NCBI RefSeq assembly: GCF_024746815.1
Contig: NZ_CP080528.1
Span: 744,001-808,000, forward strand
Length of the DNA: 64,000 bases
Direction: 5' to 3'
DNA from: Mesorhizobium sp. AR07
Lineage (GTDB): Bacteria > Pseudomonadota > Alphaproteobacteria > Rhizobiales > Rhizobiaceae
Shown piece after piece: positions 62,592 through 64,000 of the stretch. A program made the translations under genes and the position numbers. Each line of letters starts with the position of its first letter. Position 1 is the first letter of the stretch. The notes under the pieces are model-generated. The model was not told the origin of the DNA. It saw only the letters and a list, made by a program, of their open reading frames with translations, and searched no databases.

Positions 62592-64000
62592 TCAAGAGCC
62601 GGCTCCGATCGATTGGTCGATGCGAACCGGAAACAGGGGCTCGCAGACGGCAACGCCTTCGGTGAAGGCGGGCCGCCGTTCCGCTGCCAGCGTCTCGACC
62701 GGACGTTCGCTTTTCAACGGATAGAGCGTGGTGCCGATGATGGCTCGCTCGCCTGCCTGATAGGCTGCGTTGCGCCGCGCTGCCGCGGCATGAACGCGTG
62801 CCTGGATATGCCCGCCCTGGAGGCTGGACAAGACGCCGCCCTCGGCCTCGATCGTCTGCAATTCCGTCCAGGCTGTCTCGCACAGTTCCGCGGTCAGCGC
62901 TTCGACCGCGCCGGATCCGTAGGCAGGATCGGCGACATGATCGATATGGCTTTCATTGGCCATGATCAGTTGCGCGTTGCGGGCAACGCGGCGGGCAAAA
63001 CCCGCCGGCAAGCCATGCGCGATCGTATGCGGCAGGATTGAGATCGAATCGGCGCCGCCTGATGCTGCCGCAAAGCAGGCAATCGTGGTGCGCAGGATGT
63101 TGGTTTCGGGGTCCAATGCCGTCATCATGCGAAACGACGACTCGGCGTGGATATTGGCGGTGGAATTGGGGATCGAACAGGCTTCCTGCAGCCGTGCCCA
63201 GAGCCTGCGCAGTGCCCGAACCTTGGCCACCGACAGGAACTGGTCCTGGTCGACGCTGAGCGCGAAGCCGATATGCGGTGCGGCATAGACAAGCGGCTGC
63301 CGCGCCGTCTCGAACATTCTGAGATAGGAGACCGCCGAGGCCAGCATTATGCCAAGCTCTTGCGCTTCCGTGGCGCCGGCATTGTGGAACACGCGGCCGT
63401 CCGCCTCCAGCAGCACGCCCGGAACGCCCATCGAGAAGAAATGCGCCAGCGACTGCGGCATCGAGGCCTGTAGCGCCTCGATCGACATGCGCAGCCGGCC
63501 GGTTCCGGCAAAGATCGCCGCCGGATCGATGCCGAAGGAGAGGTTGAGTTTTGCCGGGTCTGAACGGCGCTTGCTCAGGAACGCCACCAGCCAGTCGGCC
63601 ACGGCGCGGCTCCAGGGATGCGCATCGATGCGGGTCTGGATGCGATTGAGCGGTACGCCGTCCAGCACCGTCTCCAGCGCCAGCGCCGTTCTCGGCAGGC
63701 CGTAGCCGAATGCGTTCGGCGCCCCTTCGAAGACAAGCGACAATCCCGTCGCGCCTTGCGCTACGTCCTCCAGAGCCTGGGCCCTGGCGCGGTCGATATC
63801 CGGATCATCGACGCGCTGGCTGACGATCCAGGGCGATTTCGGGTTTGCACGCACGAGCGGTTCCGCCGCGATGCTGCGGTCGTAGAGCGGTTCGATGCGG
63901 ATGTTGTCGTCGGTATGCGAGACCAGCGTTTCCTCGAAGGATGCGCCGGCCAACGCCTTTTCCGCCAAGGCCAGCCATCGCTGGCGCTCGGCATTCTCGG
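62592..64000 (-). CDS. Methylmalonyl-CoA mutase small subunit, partial
   Basis: The gene runs leftward from beyond the right edge; in frame upstream residues AENAERQRWLALAEK continue past 63968, so the true start is outside. The catalytic-barrel homologue is seen in GLSLVFEGAPNAFGYGLPRT, FGIDPAAIFAGTG, MLASAVSYLRMFETA and GGADSISILPHTIAHGLPAG. The small subunit pairs with the B12-binding large subunit to convert methylmalonyl-CoA and succinyl-CoA. The end, CEPLFPVRIDQSIGAGS, departs from the usual family end after the VRI segment, which suggests that the C-terminus was replaced by foreign DNA. It is a housekeeping-type gene, unlike the rest of the window. Confidence 0.85.
   Translation of the reverse strand, partial: ENAERQRWLALAEKALAGASFEETLVSHTDDNIRIEPLYDRSIAAEPLVRANPKSPWIVSQRVDDPDIDRARAQALEDVAQGATGLSLVFEGAPNAFGYGLPRTALALETVLDGVPLNRIQTRIDAHPWSRAVADWLVAFLSKRRSDPAKLNLSFGIDPAAIFAGTGRLRMSIEALQASMPQSLAHFFSMGVPGVLLEADGRVFHNAGATEAQELGIMLASAVSYLRMFETARQPLVYAAPHIGFALSVDQDQFLSVAKVRALRRLWARLQEACSIPNSTANIHAESSFRMMTALDPETNILRTTIACFAAASGGADSISILPHTIAHGLPAGFARRVARNAQLIMANESHIDHVADPAYGSGAVEALTAELCETAWTELQTIEAEGGVLSSLQGGHIQARVHAAAARRNAAYQAGERAIIGTTLYPLKSERPVETLAAERRPAFTEGVAVCEPLFPVRIDQSIGAGS

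Overview
The window looks like an accessory symbiosis region of a Mesorhizobium (M. loti-type) genome. The evidence is a complete nifHDKENX block in rhizobial order, an ACC deaminase gene near it, a fdxB-type ferredoxin, two nod boxes, a TtsI-type (tts) box in front of a NopD-like type III effector, the tail of an RlxS-type relaxase as found on Mesorhizobium symbiosis ICEs, and a very high load of whole and broken insertion sequences. No tRNA, rRNA or CRISPR array was seen.

Region 1 (about 1.6-15 kb) is a small biosynthetic locus in amino-acid chemistry. On the minus strand glutamate mutase sigma subunit, aspartate-semialdehyde dehydrogenase and aspartate kinase overlap by ATGA junctions. A divergent ATP-grasp ligase follows, then (after insertion-sequence debris) an EctB-like diaminobutyrate aminotransferase, a divergent glutamate mutase epsilon subunit, an RpiR regulator, and a protein joining an NRPS condensation domain to a KamA-type radical SAM enzyme. 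Read as one pathway, the mutase, kinase, dehydrogenase and aminotransferase would turn glutamate into 3-methylaspartate and then 2,4-diamino-3-methylbutanoate. As I recall, that unusual amino acid was reported from Lotus nodules made by R. loti NZP2213. This is the best candidate for an undescribed system here.

Region 2 (about 15-33 kb) is an insertion-sequence graveyard: an IS66-type element inside an IS1380-type transposase (with target duplication), a LuxR-type regulator, IS110 and IS256 remnants, and a RIT element (three tyrosine recombinases in tandem) inside an IS110-type gene, itself split by an intact IS256-type element. A nod box at 30.5 kb is separated by an ISAzo13-type element from a twice-frameshifted GDP-mannose dehydratase (noeL-like) gene, so Nod-factor fucosylation through this locus should be lost.

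Region 3 (about 33.8-52 kb) holds an IucA/IucC siderophore synthetase with truncated neighbours, acdS, a SyrA-like repressor, fdxB, a CCE_0567-type protein, a degenerate second copy of the nifX end and NifX-associated gene, a thioredoxin-TPR protein with a near-perfect sigma-54 promoter and two NifA sites, a universal stress protein, an OmpR-type response regulator, and nifHDKENX plus the NifX-associated gene. The nif genes read leftward from a sigma-54/NifA promoter at about 51.95 kb.

Region 4 (about 52-64 kb) holds the NopD-like SUMO protease effector with its tts box, a KAS III-like gene, a nod-box-preceded nodM with a large internal deletion, a relaxase (RlxS) tail, a DUF1796 gene, and at the right edge a methylmalonyl-CoA mutase gene that runs off the window and seems to lack its normal C-terminus. 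This mixture of housekeeping fragments and transfer-gene debris suggests that the right edge is at or near a junction between element and chromosome.
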